A stretch of 64,000 bases of DNA from Neodontobutis hainanensis (GCA_024349245.1 JALDNG010000993.1:1-64000); one strand, 5' to 3'. Numbered from the stretch's first letter, positions 1-12,860 are shown. The notes: generated by a model not told the origin, from the sequence alone. Made by a program: numbers and translations.

Positions 1-2235
1 CTAAAATGTATTTTGGTACCAACTCTATATCAAATGTTTATTCTCAACGGTATGTTGAAATTAAAAACTAGACAAAGCATGCGTTTATAACATAAGAACG
101 ACCGTCTGAAATAATATCTTACCCTCAATAAGAATCCGATTCCGATGTTTGAGGTTCTGGCGATTTCTCTGAGCATAGCTTCAAAATGTTAAGATAATAC
201 CCTTTCTAAAGAATTTTATTGTTAATTCTTTCGCTTCGAACATTCATAAATTTTGATTAAATCTAACCAGTTTCGCTTGAGATCTATTTTTCAGATTTAA
301 AAATTTGGGCAGTTTTTTGAGCTTATTTTGAAATCGGGAAAAGTTCTTTGGTAATCTACAAAGATTGATAAAAACTTGAGACGTCTCAAAAAGGGACACA
401 TTCATAAATACTTGCATGCATACAATTCACACTTTATAAAAATGCAATTAAATATTCAGAAATTCTATAAACTGATAATGGGAGGAGACTTCACTGACAT
501 TGAAAGTTAATACTCATTTTAAACGCATAGATCAACTATCTTCAAGTAAGAAGATCATCTTGAGCATGAGTTACACATGCGCTATTGACATATTAATGAT
601 ACTCAAAGTTTATGAAACCTTAAATGTAAACACATTTAAAAACCAAAACGGTTGTAAAATAAATGAAAAATTTTAACGGGTTATTCAGACGAGCGAAAAT
701 GAATATAAAGTTAAATTCACGTACGCAAAGTTACTTTGAGTCTGTTAATCGAATAAATTAAAAATTATAGAGGGATATAATCTAATATGAAGAATACAAA
801 TGGCCTAAATTTGCGATATTTTAACTTCATTAGTATAGCAGCGAAGTTCCTCATTTTTGATGTCCTAAACCCACAAATTTTTGTGGACACTCATCATTGA
901 GAGGCTATTATTTATATTTCTTAACTCGTCCATTGAATTTGATATCGTTTTAACACTTGACAGAATTTAGGTCGAAATGATACAATATCCACGACCATTT
1001 TCATCTACTTATCGAAGTAAATTAACTATTGAAATAATTCCATTTTATGCTAAAATACATAAGTTATCTAACTACTTAGATTCATTTATCATAAATCCGC
1101 ACATGGCGGCGGAAAAAATGGTGCACTTTTTACTTAAATGTACATAATAAAAATTAAAAAACATAGTTTACGAATATTTTACGTTTTTACTTATCTTTCA
1201 GATATTTTGAATTAACATATACTAACAAGAATAGAATCACTAAACTGTATTTTTTATATCACTTACATTTAATCAGAGTAAAAATTTTCATGCGATTATC
1301 TGTAGGCCTTACAGTTTATCTGTTAGAATAGTAGCTTGAAATCGATATGTTATAAAACGAACCTTTGATTGGAATGAGTTTTAAAGGTCAAAAGATATCA
1401 TACAATTTCAATGTTTAATATCAGCATGAGTTATAATCTAGCAAGAACTTCTAGCATGGAGCTAGCCTTTGCTTACCTTCCTAGGCTTGTCTCGGCACAA
1501 TAGATATTGGTTGTTCGTCTCCTAACCTCGTCGAGGGACTGTCGTTGAGATTTCTCTCCTGTGCCGAATAGTGTAGGAGTTGTTACAAATAAAAATCTCA
1601 CATGTCCTTAACCCGAGAAGAGAACCTCAACCCAGAATTGTCCGTTATTTAAAAATGATAATCTTAAATATATCGAAATGTTTTGCAATAACTCACGATT
1701 TTTTTAAAAATACTTGAGAAACTGAAAAAATATTTCTTCAAAATCAGTTACCGCCAGTTAAAAGTACAAATGGGCCAAAAGATGATAAAAAAGACAGAAG
1801 TTCCGTGACTGACGTTTGAGGGTTTTTTAAAGATCGGTTGAATAATTAAAAAAATAAGCACTAAAATAATTCGAACATAAAGTAATTATATTTTTACGAT
1901 ATATGAATGAAGAATGTCAAAAAATGAACATTCTTTAAGTATCACTCAGTCATTGAGAACTAACTGATAAAATTATAATTGATTTTTATTTGAAATAAAA
2001 TTAAATTCAGAACTTTACTCCTTTTAAAGGTGTTTGAATTTAGTTGCGTGAAATTATAATATAAATATGTCTCATTTTTACAGTTTCTGTTGAATAAAAA
2101 CCCACTGAAGATTAAAATGGAATTAAAAAACATAACAGATGCAAATAAAATTACGTGAAATCAAAAACCATAAAAAATGTTTTGAAAAGGCCAATGCGCA
2201 GTCCCTAACTTTACAAAAGTTATCAAACCATCTAG
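1..2235. other. non-coding AT-rich stretch
   Basis: I see no supportable gene here. No frame combines balanced amino-acid composition with plausible short-intron joins. The only structured part is the GC-richer island listed at 1440-1640. Confidence 0.6.
1440..1640. other. GC-rich island with short inverted repeats
   Basis: About 200 bp clearly richer in GC than its surroundings. It contains an inverted pair TCGGCACA (1492-1499) and TGTGCCGA (1560-1567), with a small self-complementary CCTCG-T-CGAGG element between them. No frame is open on either strand across it. It could be a structured RNA, a solo-LTR remnant or a dead exon; the sequence does not decide. Confidence 0.35.
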
Positions 2236-2620
2236 AAAACACTAAATATTGATCTGAATGAAAGGATTTTTTCGTATATTATCTTGATAAAGGAATATTA
2301 CTTCGCCGGAAGATTTTACGCATGGGAAGGAACTTGCAAATATCCAGAAACTTTATTTAAGAGGCGTACTACCAAAGGGTACAGAATCAAATGTTTACGC
2401 TTGTGTGCGTCGTTCTAAAAAGGAAAGGACAACAGAATTTATCGTAATTCTTGCGCAAAACAATTCAGTAATCCGAGTTTGCGCAACCTCTCATGTGTCT
2501 GTCCTTATGAGTTCATAACTCAAAGATCGTATCGTACTCTGAATTGTGTAAAAACTGTCTGGAATTTTGATCAAAATAGTTGGGGCCGTGTTCACCTTGG
2601 CCCTCAGGCTAAACTGTTAG
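2236..2620 (+). CDS. unidentified gene, 5' incomplete (coding-like exons)
   Basis: Not recognised. Four segments join in one frame through short GT-AG introns at 2274-2292 (19 nt), 2501-2525 (25 nt) and 2548-2579 (32 nt), ending at TAG 2618-2620. The product reads with balanced composition, for example 'LNIDLNERIFSNITSPEDF', 'LYLRGVLPKGTESNVYACV' and 'TTEFIVILAQNNSVIRVCA', unlike the Lys/Phe/Ile-rich noise of nearby frames. No start codon is visible; the segment begins after a possible acceptor at 2234-2235. The main exon (2293-2500) is open without any ATG, which argues for an internal exon. It could also be an old pseudogene. Confidence 0.4.
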
Positions 2621-2721
2621 CTAAAGTTTGAATTATGTAAATCTCTTGTCATTTTACATTCAAATACTTTTTGTTAAAGCTCTCTCAAGATGAATTATCG
2701 CACGAACAAAAAATGACATGA

Positions 2722-2856
2722 AAAATTTTACGAATTGATGCCACCCTCATTCAAAAATTTTATTTCTTAAGACTGCGAGCATTAAAGCTAAGATTTCGAT
2801 GGATTTACTGCTCCTTGTTGAAACATCTTATGCGCAATGAACAATGTAAATTTTGA
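2722..2856 (+). CDS. coding-like exon with an IQ-like motif, partial
   Basis: An open frame of 44 codons reading 'RIDATLIQKFYFLRLRALK' then 'LRFRWIYCSLLKHLMRNEQ'. The stretch ATLIQxxxxxxR resembles an IQ calmodulin-binding motif, and the peptide is basic. An 18-nt GT-AG segment at 2846-2863 would extend the frame. A second frame over the same bases is also open, so the reading is uncertain. It could be a further exon of the gene ending at 2620. Confidence 0.3.
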   Translation, partial: KILRIDATLIQKFYFLRLRALKLRFRWIYCSLLKHLMRNEQCKF

Positions 2857-3202
2857 AATTGAGGGAAAATAACCTCAAGAACGAGGATAAAAAATACCAA
2901 ATCTCAAAATTTGCTCGAGAGGAAATAAATTTTCAACCCTGGTGATATTTCGATTATAACTAAACTATTTGACGAGAAGATCAGGCTGTATACAGCTAGA
3001 AAATTTGTTTTCCAGAGATGGTAAGATTTTTAGTCCATCACTGATAAGGCCATAGAATGACACGCATTAAAAAAGCCTAACAGTATGGGAGTTTCTGAAT
3101 ATGGTGAAAAGAGATAAAAAAATAAACAGAAACACATTTTTAAAAGCAAAAATATAGTATTCTGTTATTTAACTAGTTACGAGTAATAGCCTAGTCACAC
3201 AC

Positions 3203-4352
3203 TTAGGTTAACTTCCCAAGTATTTGTTCCAACACTAGCTTGTCCTCATCCTTATAAACACTCTGACAGGTGGATAAAAGCGAGTCTCCCTTTTGTTTCT
3301 GATACTCTTGACATACAGCCTTCAAATCGTACTACGTTTAATGAATCGAATACATCACTTCGAAGAAGTATCAACCGATAGGAATGCTCTGTGTTTTTTT
3401 CAAGATGTCGAGAAATAAACCTGGCAATAGCCACGGTTGTGCTCTCACCAAATCACCTAATTTAGTATAAGAATAATACAAATGACCTGAATTGAATCCT
3501 GAACACCACTCTTCAGTTTTTCAGAATATAAATCGAGAACATCTTTCTCGGTCATCTAAGAACAAAGACAGAACTGTACATCTTTAAAAGTAGCAAGAAC
3601 TTCCTTGAGAAATGGTAAATCGGCGTTCGCGAAGAGGCTTATAAGTTGATCAGAAGATTTTTTTTGCAAATTCTGAAATTATCAGATCAAAAACCGTTGT
3701 GAGCCTTTTAGCCTCATCTGATACAGAGAAAAAGCCGGTGGTAGCGTCGTTGCGATTTTCGTTGACATGTGGAAAAATCAAATCTTTCACATCACCACTT
3801 AAAACTTTGGAAGTTTCTTCAGATATCGACCGACCATAAACTATATTATAAAAATCCACACGAGTTTTATATTGTTCGGAAAGGGCGGGAATTTCCTTAA
3901 TATAATTCATTTATCTTACCGACTTTTTCCGACCACGAAGCAAAAGAGTAACTAAAGGTGCTGCCTTTTTCTAAATTCAGAACTCTTAAAAAACTTTGAA
4001 TGCCTCGTTCAAAAGGTAACAATAGGACACATCATACGACTCACTCAACATTTTTACGGTCTCAACCGCATCCTTACTTTTAGGCAGTTTTCCAACAGCA
4101 GAGGGGAGGTCCTTGATTATCAGAATGAATACAAGGTTATAGGAGTCTTTGTATGCAGATGAGATTTTGATTCGTTGTGACCGTGATCGCTGGCAAAGCG
4201 TGGTGAGAATTTCAGACATGCCGACCCCCTCTTAATATAGAAGTGGAGAATCAACTTTTGTCCATTAGACCATTGAGATTAAGTGCATCTCGAATAGGTT
4301 TAAAATTTGGATCGGCAAGAAGAGAGTTATCTTCCTCAGCAGAGTCAGGCAT
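3203..4352 (-). CDS. annexin, four-repeat, with ultra-short introns
   Basis: Annexins bind acidic phospholipid membranes, usually through calcium. ATG is at 4352-4350 after an in-frame stop; TAA is at 3205-3203. GT-AG introns: 4231-4255 (25 nt), 3971-3994 (24), 3896-3919 (24), 3673-3694 (22), 3556-3579 (24), 3487-3506 (20) and 3332-3353 (22). After removal the protein is about 321-328 aa, the normal annexin core length, with a short N-terminus. Repeat signatures are 'NFKPIRDALNLNGLMD' and 'ILTTLCQRSRSQRIKIS' (repeat 1), 'IPALSEQYKTRVDF' (2), 'LISLFANADLPFLKEVL' (3) and 'RSDYDLKAVCQEYQKQKGD' (4). The GxGT type-II calcium loops are degenerate in all four repeats. One junction near 3440-3450 is unresolved: the six introns upstream leave 2 nt too many. 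A 43-nt intron (3444-3486) in place of the 20-nt one closes the frame but shortens repeat 3. Confidence 0.9.
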
Positions 4353-5086
4353 TATGTTATCCGGATCAACTTAAAACATGAGTCATGGCCAAATACCAGG
4401 ATTTTTAACTTTATATTTGGTCATCAAATTTTTCCGATTTACGTGGGATTTGGGACGAAATCGTACGAATACTGTAATAATTTTTGCTGTAATCCCCAAT
4501 GTCGGTAAGCGCAATTATTTTTTTTCACTTATAACAAACGGAAGTTTGAAATAATAATAAAATATTATCGAATACTATTTCATATTAGATCTTTCAAAAG
4601 GTTTTAACTCGGCGCTAAAATGCGTGTTTTAAAAAATTCGTGAATTTATCGAATTAAAGTAGCTTATCATCTTCAGAATATGTAACTGTAATCGGCTTTC
4701 ATTTCTAATAACCATCATAAACAAGCATTTATTTTTATTAGATTAAACATTTAAACATAAATTAAATAAACATACACTTTCATACTCAAATATGAGGTAA
4801 TCTACGATTCATCAAATCTGAAGTTTTTAAGAATAAGAAAATCCTAAGTGGTACCTTATTATTCAGCATAAAGTATGGAAGATGCTTAAAATGTGACAGT
4901 TGAAATTTTTAATTGCGCAGTCAAGGGATTGACAAATATCGTTGGTCCATCCATCAATTAGATCATAAATTCGCCTCCAACAATCAAAAGAATTTTGTAA
5001 TTTGTCGATTATGCTTATAAGAGTTGATTTGGAAACTTTTTAGTGTGGTGTTTAATGAAGTTGGTTCAGCGTGTTTTTATTCATTA

Positions 5087-5326
5087 TCAATGCCTACTGT
5101 GTTGCACAAAAATATACTGAATAAACAATAATGTAGATAATATATCCTGATATGAACAATATGATAATATCGAGTGTAATTGTGAAATGTAGTAATATGA
5201 TGTTAAATTAATTAGAACGCCCGAAAAGGTGCGGAAAATAGGTCCGCTTCGTTGGTAAAATCTCATTAACCGACACTTTTGCTGCGAAGGGTTTAAGTTC
5301 TCATAATTTTTTTTATCATTTTTCAA
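5087..5326 (-). CDS. weak candidate exon
   Basis: A 79-codon frame whose first half ('NLNPSQQKCRLMRFYQRSG') has coding-like composition and whose second half is hydrophobic (Tyr/Ile/Leu-rich). The same frame upstream reads 'VSRPAESVKRQAIKNIITM', interrupted by one TAA. A 45-nt GT-AG intron would remove it. No ATG start is supported and no family is recognised. Confidence 0.25.
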   Translation of the reverse strand: MKNDKKNYENLNPSQQKCRLMRFYQRSGPIFRTFSGVLINLTSYYYISQLHSILSYCSYQDILSTLLFIQYIFVQHSRH

Positions 5327-6147
5327 TTTGAACTCGCGTTACATTGTTATAATATTTTTGATGGCTTGTCTTTTGACACTCTCAGCCGGTCGAGACACCT
5401 TTTAATTCATGATAAAGTATGGAGAAACTCAATATGTGAGTATCACACCAAGAATTTCGAATTTTTGATGAGAAAGAATAAAGGTAAATTTAAAATATTA
5501 GGAGGGCGTATCATTTATGAAATTTCCATGACGTAGCCGCATCTCTTATCAACATCGTAAACACCAGGGATGAGCAAAAGAATTCGGACATTAAAAATTT
5601 CCCTCTTCAATAAAATTTATTTTTTAATCATACAAATACAGCTACCTCGCCTCGACAACCATTTTTTAACAATATAGAGAATTCTTTTTTATTCAATGTG
5701 TGATACAAATTTTCGATGATGCAACTGAGTGAATTAATTATGTTCACATCACATATTATTAAATTAATAATTCAGTTTTAAATTCGGAGTACGTTTTGTT
5801 CAAAATAATATGGGAATTGTTGTTGACATAATTTTTAATTACTTTATCCTGCTATTTTCCATTTCTGTTTCAAAAGTTTTTGAAAAGTTTTAAAATAACG
5901 TATATGGCGAAAATTTATATCGCGTTTGGTAAAAACCGTCAACTATTAATTAGTAAAAAATGCATTAAGTTATATCATTCGGATATCATCGTATTTTATG
6001 GCGAATTTTCATTTGTTGTTAAATAACATTGATTTATCCACAACTATCACTTGATAATAATTTTTATTTGTAACCTATATGTGGGGATTCAGGGATACCT
6101 GAGAATTTAATTTGACGCGTTTAAAATTCTTGACCCTAAGAATGTAT

Positions 6148-6183
6148 CACCAAGTGAAAAAGTCTCAAAAATTTCACTTGGTG
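6148..6183. repeat. perfect 12-bp inverted repeat (hairpin)
   Basis: CACCAAGTGAAA (6148-6159) and TTTCACTTGGTG (6172-6183) are exact reverse complements with a 12-nt spacer. There is no gene within 1.7 kb on the annexin side, so it is not obviously a terminator. It could be the ends of a tiny palindromic repeat. Confidence 0.75.
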
Positions 6184-9100
6184 TTGAGGTATAAATTAAA
6201 ATAATCAGATATCATCACATGTAAATTCAACTAAAGACTTGGAGAACTGTGTGTTATCATTACTTTTTTATATTGGATAATTTATCGAAAGATGCTCCAA
6301 CTCCCTTCATATTTAGCTTTTATTGCGAATTATAATGAGTGAACGCTTCTAAGTCTTTTGGAATCAATTAATGGTAAACAATTTAAAATGGTTAAAAGCT
6401 GATATGATGTTAATAAATAATGATTTTTAATTGAGTTACTCCAATCATGTGCGTTTTCACCTAGCTTCTTCCCTTATGAAAGCGCCTAGACAACAAAGCA
6501 TTTAGCAAGACAACTTCGTAGGAAGTTGATAACGCATGAAACATTCGTGACTTAATTAATCAACAAATTTCCCTCATCCTAGTCTAAAAAGTAATTCAAA
6601 CCTCGATCAACTGACTTTTATATCTGAAAATATTTTGTTGCCTTAAGATAGCTCTTGTGTGCAAAATTTAACGATCGAATTTCTTGAAATTTTTTTATAT
6701 TTTTTATTGTTTCGTGGATAAATTCATTTTGCAAGGAAAATAAATTATGTATTTATCAATAAAATTCAAATTCATGAGAATATCTCCCAGAGTCTTCCGA
6801 ATGTTGCAAAAAAATAAAATTGTTAGGTGGAATTAAATTAAAATTTCTACATTTCCCGTAGCTTCAAATATCTGGACATGCTCATAGCTAGATTATATTA
6901 GAATATCACCATTTAAGAGTCTTAACAATACTTTGGTGGTGGAATAATCGTATTATCTTGGTTTCTTTCTTCTGCAAAAAAGTACAAAAGACTTTAAAAC
7001 TTATTATTTCAATCTTCATAGAGTGCTGTTGTCATTTGATTCCTTAATATTCACAAAATCCTATAAATATAGACTTGACGACCATTATGAAACGCCAAGA
7101 AGGATTCTTATCAATAAAAACATAAGACTAACTTTTGAATATTTTTTTCAGTTATGATATCTTTGAAAATAGAATCGATTTTGATTTATCCCATGCATGT
7201 TTGAGGTAGATTTACAAATTCAAGTAATTATTTGACGGATTTCGAAATATACGACTCTATAATTTGTTTGGAACAGAGAAATTCACGCCGTAGCAGAAAC
7301 GTTTTTTTATTTTTACAATAGGTGGCTTGAAATTAGTCAAACATAAATTTAAATTTTCGCTTGGTCTTTATTTTTAAACTTTACAGAGACAATAAATTCG
7401 TTATTCAGTTATCAAGTAACGACTTTATGTTAAATTCTGTTAAGAATAATTTGTGAACCGTTTTAAATGAACAATGCTTTCGCACGTGTTAATATTTCAA
7501 TTGAATTTCAAACGGATTCATCTATAATTTTATTGCTTGTTCAAACAAGTTTCATATTTCAGACTATCATCAACAAAGATATTTAATATTTTATTTGACA
7601 ACGGGGGAATAAGACTTCAAGATATGGCTGCCCTAACATTTAAAGGAAAGACCAGAGCCTAAGGAAATGATAATCTCACAACACTCAAAACTCTTGCAAT
7701 CTTGAATGGATTGTTGAGTTAAGATTCTGCAGGAAGCATAAAAGCATTTTAATTAGCTTAAAAAACGTCTAAACCGCGTTAACGCCTCATGATCTACCAA
7801 AAAATACGATTTTTCTTATATACTACTTAAATTATCAATTGTAAGGATGACGGTAATTCTGCAAAATTGATTTTTTTTTCATATTTTTTTAACTTGGCTA
7901 CGAAATTTCGATTGTCTTTCTGGAGATTCTGCGTAAAGCTTTTATATCTAAATCTTCAGTCATGAAATCTTAACTTAACTTAAGAAAAATTAACATGAAC
8001 ACATTTGGTTTGACTTTTAAATTTTAAATAAAGACGAAGGGAAGATAAAACACTCACACGTACCGTTAGTTCAATTTTATAATTTGTAAAATTTTTGTTA
8101 GAATAAAACTTTTTGTTGAATAGTTTTAAATAATTTAATATGACGTTCCACATGAATTAAAATTATTTATGTTCGTAAGAAGATAAATCGTTAATTTTCA
8201 TTGACAAAAGAACTTAAGATTGACCTAAACATGAAATAACTGTTATTCATATCATAATTAACGTAGCTCTTGTCATTTTAGAAATTTCTTAGAAAATTGA
8301 AAAAAACAAACAAAAATCAACGATAGATAAATATTATTCAATCCATTGTTGAGTAACCTGTCTTAACAACAAATAATATAGAACCTTCATCCAAAAAATA
8401 TTTTTAAATAAAACAAAAAAATTGGTCAAACGAAGCTTGGCTGAAAGCTAAATTGACCTAAAATCAGTCCGATGTTATATTTGACACAGAACAAAAGCAA
8501 TGAACTAAAAGTCAAGCTTAGGTAAATCGCGGATAATAAATTTAGGGTTCATGTTATTTTTCATGATATCTCAGAAAAATACACTTAAATTAAGATTTTC
8601 AAACTCAAACACTTCTGTATCGATATATTTCGCAAAAAAATTAAAAATTTACAAACTTATAATTCTTAGTGTTAAGTAGCTAGTTAAATTAAGTTGTTTT
8701 TATGAAAGAAGTAACCTAATTATCAGTTAAAGAGTCGCGACAAAAAATATTTTTAAAAATGAAAATTCGTTGAGTAAATGCTAAATCTAATAAAAATGGA
8801 AACTTGTGACTGCGCATAGCAATAACAAGCATTTTAAAAGTGCGCGCGACCGCCGAATAAAATAAAGTAGGAATCTTTATAATTATTGATGGATTGCTTT
8901 TTTTCCAAATCCAAAGGTTATTTCGCTCTTTTCTCTGGCTTTCAAAGTTTGATTGAAAAAATTAATATATTTAATTTTGTGAAAGAGATTTTTCTGATAT
9001 GAAGAATTTAATTATTAGAATTGTAATTTAAGATGGTAGCTGCTTTTGAAAGAGTAAAAACTGCAAACAAACACTCAATTGTTTATAGAGTTGAAAATGA

Positions 9101-10498
9101 AAAATTTCTGTCAGAAGAAGCTTATAACCAAAATTTAGGAGTATTTAATATTTCAAACAAATATATCAGAGATGTCGATAACCTAATCACGAGCTAAATT
9201 ACATGAAAAACTCAGATAAGTACTTTGTAATATTCAAGCTTGTACATAGAAGACACGAGACTTTAGAATATGATATTCGATCACTATGGCATTGAAACAT
9301 AATACTGTGTTTAATTTTCTCAACTAGGATAACAATTATATTTCAACCATTATTATCTCATGGGATTTTTATATACTTATACTTATCCAAACATAAAGAC
9401 GAAACGCATATAAAAACTTAAAATAAACTCTAAGTCGATTAAAATATTGAATTTAAAAACCCTAGCAATTTTTCCAAGATTAAAGATATTTTGAAAAAAT
9501 ATTTCACATTTTTTGTCATCGCAATGTTTTTGAACATTAGCTTAATTTAATAGTAAAAACCGACAGTTTTGAGCGCTTTAGATTTTAGAAAAACCAATTT
9601 ATTTCTTGAGATATACACCAATATTAATGTAAAAAAGGGTTATAAACCGCTAAAATAAATGGAAAAAATTCCCAAAACGATACTTTGAAAAAATGTCAAA
9701 AGGGAGCTTTGTATTTTCTAATATCAAATAAAAAAAAGAATTCAAATCAGAAAGCACATATCAAAATAATAAGCTTAAAGAGAAAAAATATAGTGAAACA
9801 AATCAAATTAAACATCATTTTAAAGTAAATATAAAACAGTACCAATCCTTAATTTTTTAGAAAAGATTAAAGACTTTATAAATGACAAAAATTCTAATTA
9901 ATTCAGAGAATTTCTCAAACCTGTAGTGAACTCGTTTCAACCGCGAATAAGCGGCGCGACATTTATTCTTGACATTTAAAGGTTTGAGCATAAACTATTC
10001 AAAAAAACAATTTACAGTCCATGAAAATTTTAAAATTTTAAGCTGTCAGTCTAGGTAAAAATGGGGCAACTATATTTTTGGTTCAAAAACTTATCAGCAT
10101 TATGGCTTTAAGTATTCGATTTTGTTCTTCGGAAAGTCTGTTTGAGTTGAAGGTGCCTGTAAAAGCTAAGATATGATCGTTATTCGAATAAATTTTCATC
10201 ATATTCGGTTTCTAATTACTATATTAATGTTTTTAACCGATCAAAAAACTATATCGTATAAATAATCAGAAGTCAAACGCTTACTTTTATTTTTAGGATA
10301 AACAATTAAAATGCGTGCTTACGAATATTATTATTTTGTGATCTTACGAATCCATAAAGTTGGAAAAAATAAATTAAAAAAGAAGTTAAAGACAGCTCCC
10401 GAAAGTCATGCGTGAAAATGAACAGTTTGACATAGCTTTCAAAATAAAAAGACCTTCAACAGTATTAATCTTAACTTTCAATTTAACTCATTATTGGA

Positions 10499-10540
10499 TC
10501 GAAATCGTAACTGAACCTCAGTAGAAAGTAGTTTGTAACA
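10499..10540 (+). repeat. left terminal repeat of gypsy element
   Basis: 42 nt matching 14151-14192 at 38 of 42 positions, in direct orientation, flanking the gag-pol remnants. Much shorter than a normal LTR, so these are probably only the preserved parts of decayed LTRs. Confidence 0.7.
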
Positions 10541-10707
10541 ACTGTCGAGGAAAGGAAAATGATAGGCAAATTGACGAATTTACTCAGTCCAGGGGTCATG
10601 AAGGATTTATTTTTAAAGGTTTGAAAGCTAGACAATTGTTAACGAGGTTCCAGCCGAAAAACCCCGACTTCTTTTTGCGGTAATATTTTTCAAAGTCATA
10701 CCGAATT

Positions 10708-11236
10708 ATGTCGACGGTAATTGAGACCAAAGAACGGGATAAACTGTCAATTCAGGATATAAACATGTGTATGCAGGAACACTTCGATCCTTCTTCTATC
10801 TCGGTCGTAGAAAGCTTTTGCTTATATACCCCCAAGCAGTTACACGAAGAGACGAAGAGGGAGTTTACGCTTAGACTGCAGAAGATTGTCGAGAACTGTG
10901 ACTTTGGGTTATTTCAGGAAGAGGCCTTTTCTAGATGCATCTATCCTGGAGTTAAGGGACTCAAAAAGGAACATACGATCAACTCTTCTCTTTGAAAAGA
11001 AGTTGACGTTTTATCAAGCTCTTGAAAAACAGCATCGAATTTCCTTAGCTTCAGGTAAAGCTGAATAGATGGAAGGGAGTAGCCTACTCTTGCATAAAGT
11101 TGAAAGGTGATTCCGTGATTCAAAACCTCGGCGATGATTCGGTGGCAACTAACGTGACCACGTTTGGAAGGATATTTCCTATATGAACGAGCTTTGTAAG
11201 TTTTGCGGGTGGCGCGGCCACACAGAGGAAGCTTGA
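10708..11236 (+). pseudogene. gag remnant with broken zinc knuckle
   Basis: Starts ATG 10708 in 'LSIQDINMCMQEHFDPSS', as in K02A2.6-type gags, and shifts frame near 10930-10950 into '...LTFYQALEKQH...' (to 11068). A retroviral-type knuckle follows: Cys codons at 11195 and 11204, His at 11219, and TGA at 11234 exactly where the fourth ligand, Cys, is expected. Confidence 0.8.
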
Positions 11237-11759
11237 AGGAAAAATCCCAAACAAATAAATCTCCTCTTAATATGAACAATATATAACCTTATCTCTTCAA
11301 TATTTTTATAAGATAAATCCCACTCCGAATGGAGATAAACACAGGGTCACCCGTGTCAACTGTCAATTTAATGACCTCAAGACACTTAAATGCGAACCTA
11401 GAGCGCACTTTCATTCCACTTTATAGGCAATGAAGGATGGTCTTTTAGACTACTGGGAGTGACAATGGTAAATTTACGTACTTCGGAAGGCAAAAAAAAT
11501 TTTCCTCTCTATTTTTGCGTGAACTTTGCAAATGTTATGGGACGAAATTAGATTAATTGGCTCAAAGAGAATGACCTTTTGAATAATACTTAATTTTAAT
11601 GTTTCGCTTAACCTTGAGAAAATTCTTAACGACTTTTCAGTTAAATTCTCTGATGAATTGGGAAAACATAGAAATTTTAAGGCCAAAATGTCTTTGAAAT
11701 CAGGAGCTTCGCCTTGGTATTGTCGAGCCAGACTAACTTCATTCAATTAGCGCCAAAAG

Positions 11760-12860
11760 ATGGAGAAGATTTATGACGATTGGGAGCAGAAAGGAATGAT
11801 TGAAAAAGCTGAAACGTCAGATTGTGCAGCTCCAATCGTAACACAACTCAAAAAGAGCAGTAGTTTCTGAGTGTGTGCAGACATTTCGATCGTATTGAGT
11901 TGAAAAATCGACAGAAATAAGTAAACCTTACCAAGACGCGAAGAGATTTTTTCTGTTCTCGCAGGTGGCACCAGATTCACATTTAGCGATTTGGTAACTC
12001 CGTTTCTCAAGATGGAAGTTGAAGAAGCCAGCCGTAAATATTTATCAATCAACACACAAAAAGGCCTTTATAGGTTGACTCGACTTCCATTAGGATTGGC
12101 ATCCGCTCCTGCTTTGTTGCAGAATGCCATGGACGGGATTTTAGGCGGAATTCCAAATGTGGCATGCTATCTGGATGATGTAACCATCACGGATAAAACC
12201 GAACAAGAGCATTAAAGTTCGCTCAAACATGTACTAAGAAGATTAAAATCAGCTGGAATGCGCATTAGAAGCGATAAATATCGTTTTTGCAAAGATGAGT
12301 TCGAGTATTGCAGTTCAATCATTTCTGAAAAAGGGGTTCAACTATCTCTCTCAAAAACTAAGGTTATCGAAAGGATAGGATATAAATCCCAACGACGGTT
12401 GACCACGTTAGAGGCTTCTGTGGAAATAAAATTATTACCGAAATCACATAAATGGGCTGGCAGACATAATTTATCATTTATATGGCATGCTGAAAAAGAT
12501 TCAAAATTTATTTTTGGTAATGTTCAATAAGAGGCATTTGAAAAAACACAAAAATAGCCTTAAAGAAGCAAATGTCTTGGCACATTTTGATCCTAAAGTG
12601 CCATTTGTCAAAGCGACAGATGCATAACCAAGAGGGATAGACGCCGTTCTTTTCCATGTGTGAGATAATGGAATTGAAATCCCGATTCCTATGGCATCAC
12701 GAGTCCTCTTACTGACAGAACAGAACTACTCCACAATTGAAAATGAACACCTTGGCAATAGTATGGGCTGTGAAAAAATTCAACAGTACCTCGAGGGTTG
12801 TAAATTTTCTTTTGTCACTGATCACCGGCCTCTGATGTTCATATTAAATCAATCGTAGAG
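11760..12860 (+). pseudogene. reverse transcriptase and RNase H remnant
   Basis: 'YDDWEQKGMIEKAETSDCAA' (11770s) opens the RT domain. The best-preserved block is 11991-12215, with 'GLYRLTRLPLGLASAPAL' and the catalytic YLDD at 12168-12179. RNase H follows, with 'TDHRPLMFILNQS' (12818 onward). At least eight stops and several frameshifts interrupt it, so it cannot make an enzyme. Confidence 0.88.

Larger units (their letters stand above)
4353..10498. other. long intergenic stretch with almost no coding signal
   Basis: Apart from the weak candidate at 5087-5326 and the hairpin at 6148-6183, I see nothing supportable. Small GC-richer patches (6460-6560, 8800-8870, 9930-9960) have stops in all frames. 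Confidence 0.55.

Noticed and set aside
10941..11279. 112-codon minus frame, also 11474-11746 and 11771-12055 minus
   Set aside because: Antisense shadows of the gypsy gag and reverse transcriptase remnants.
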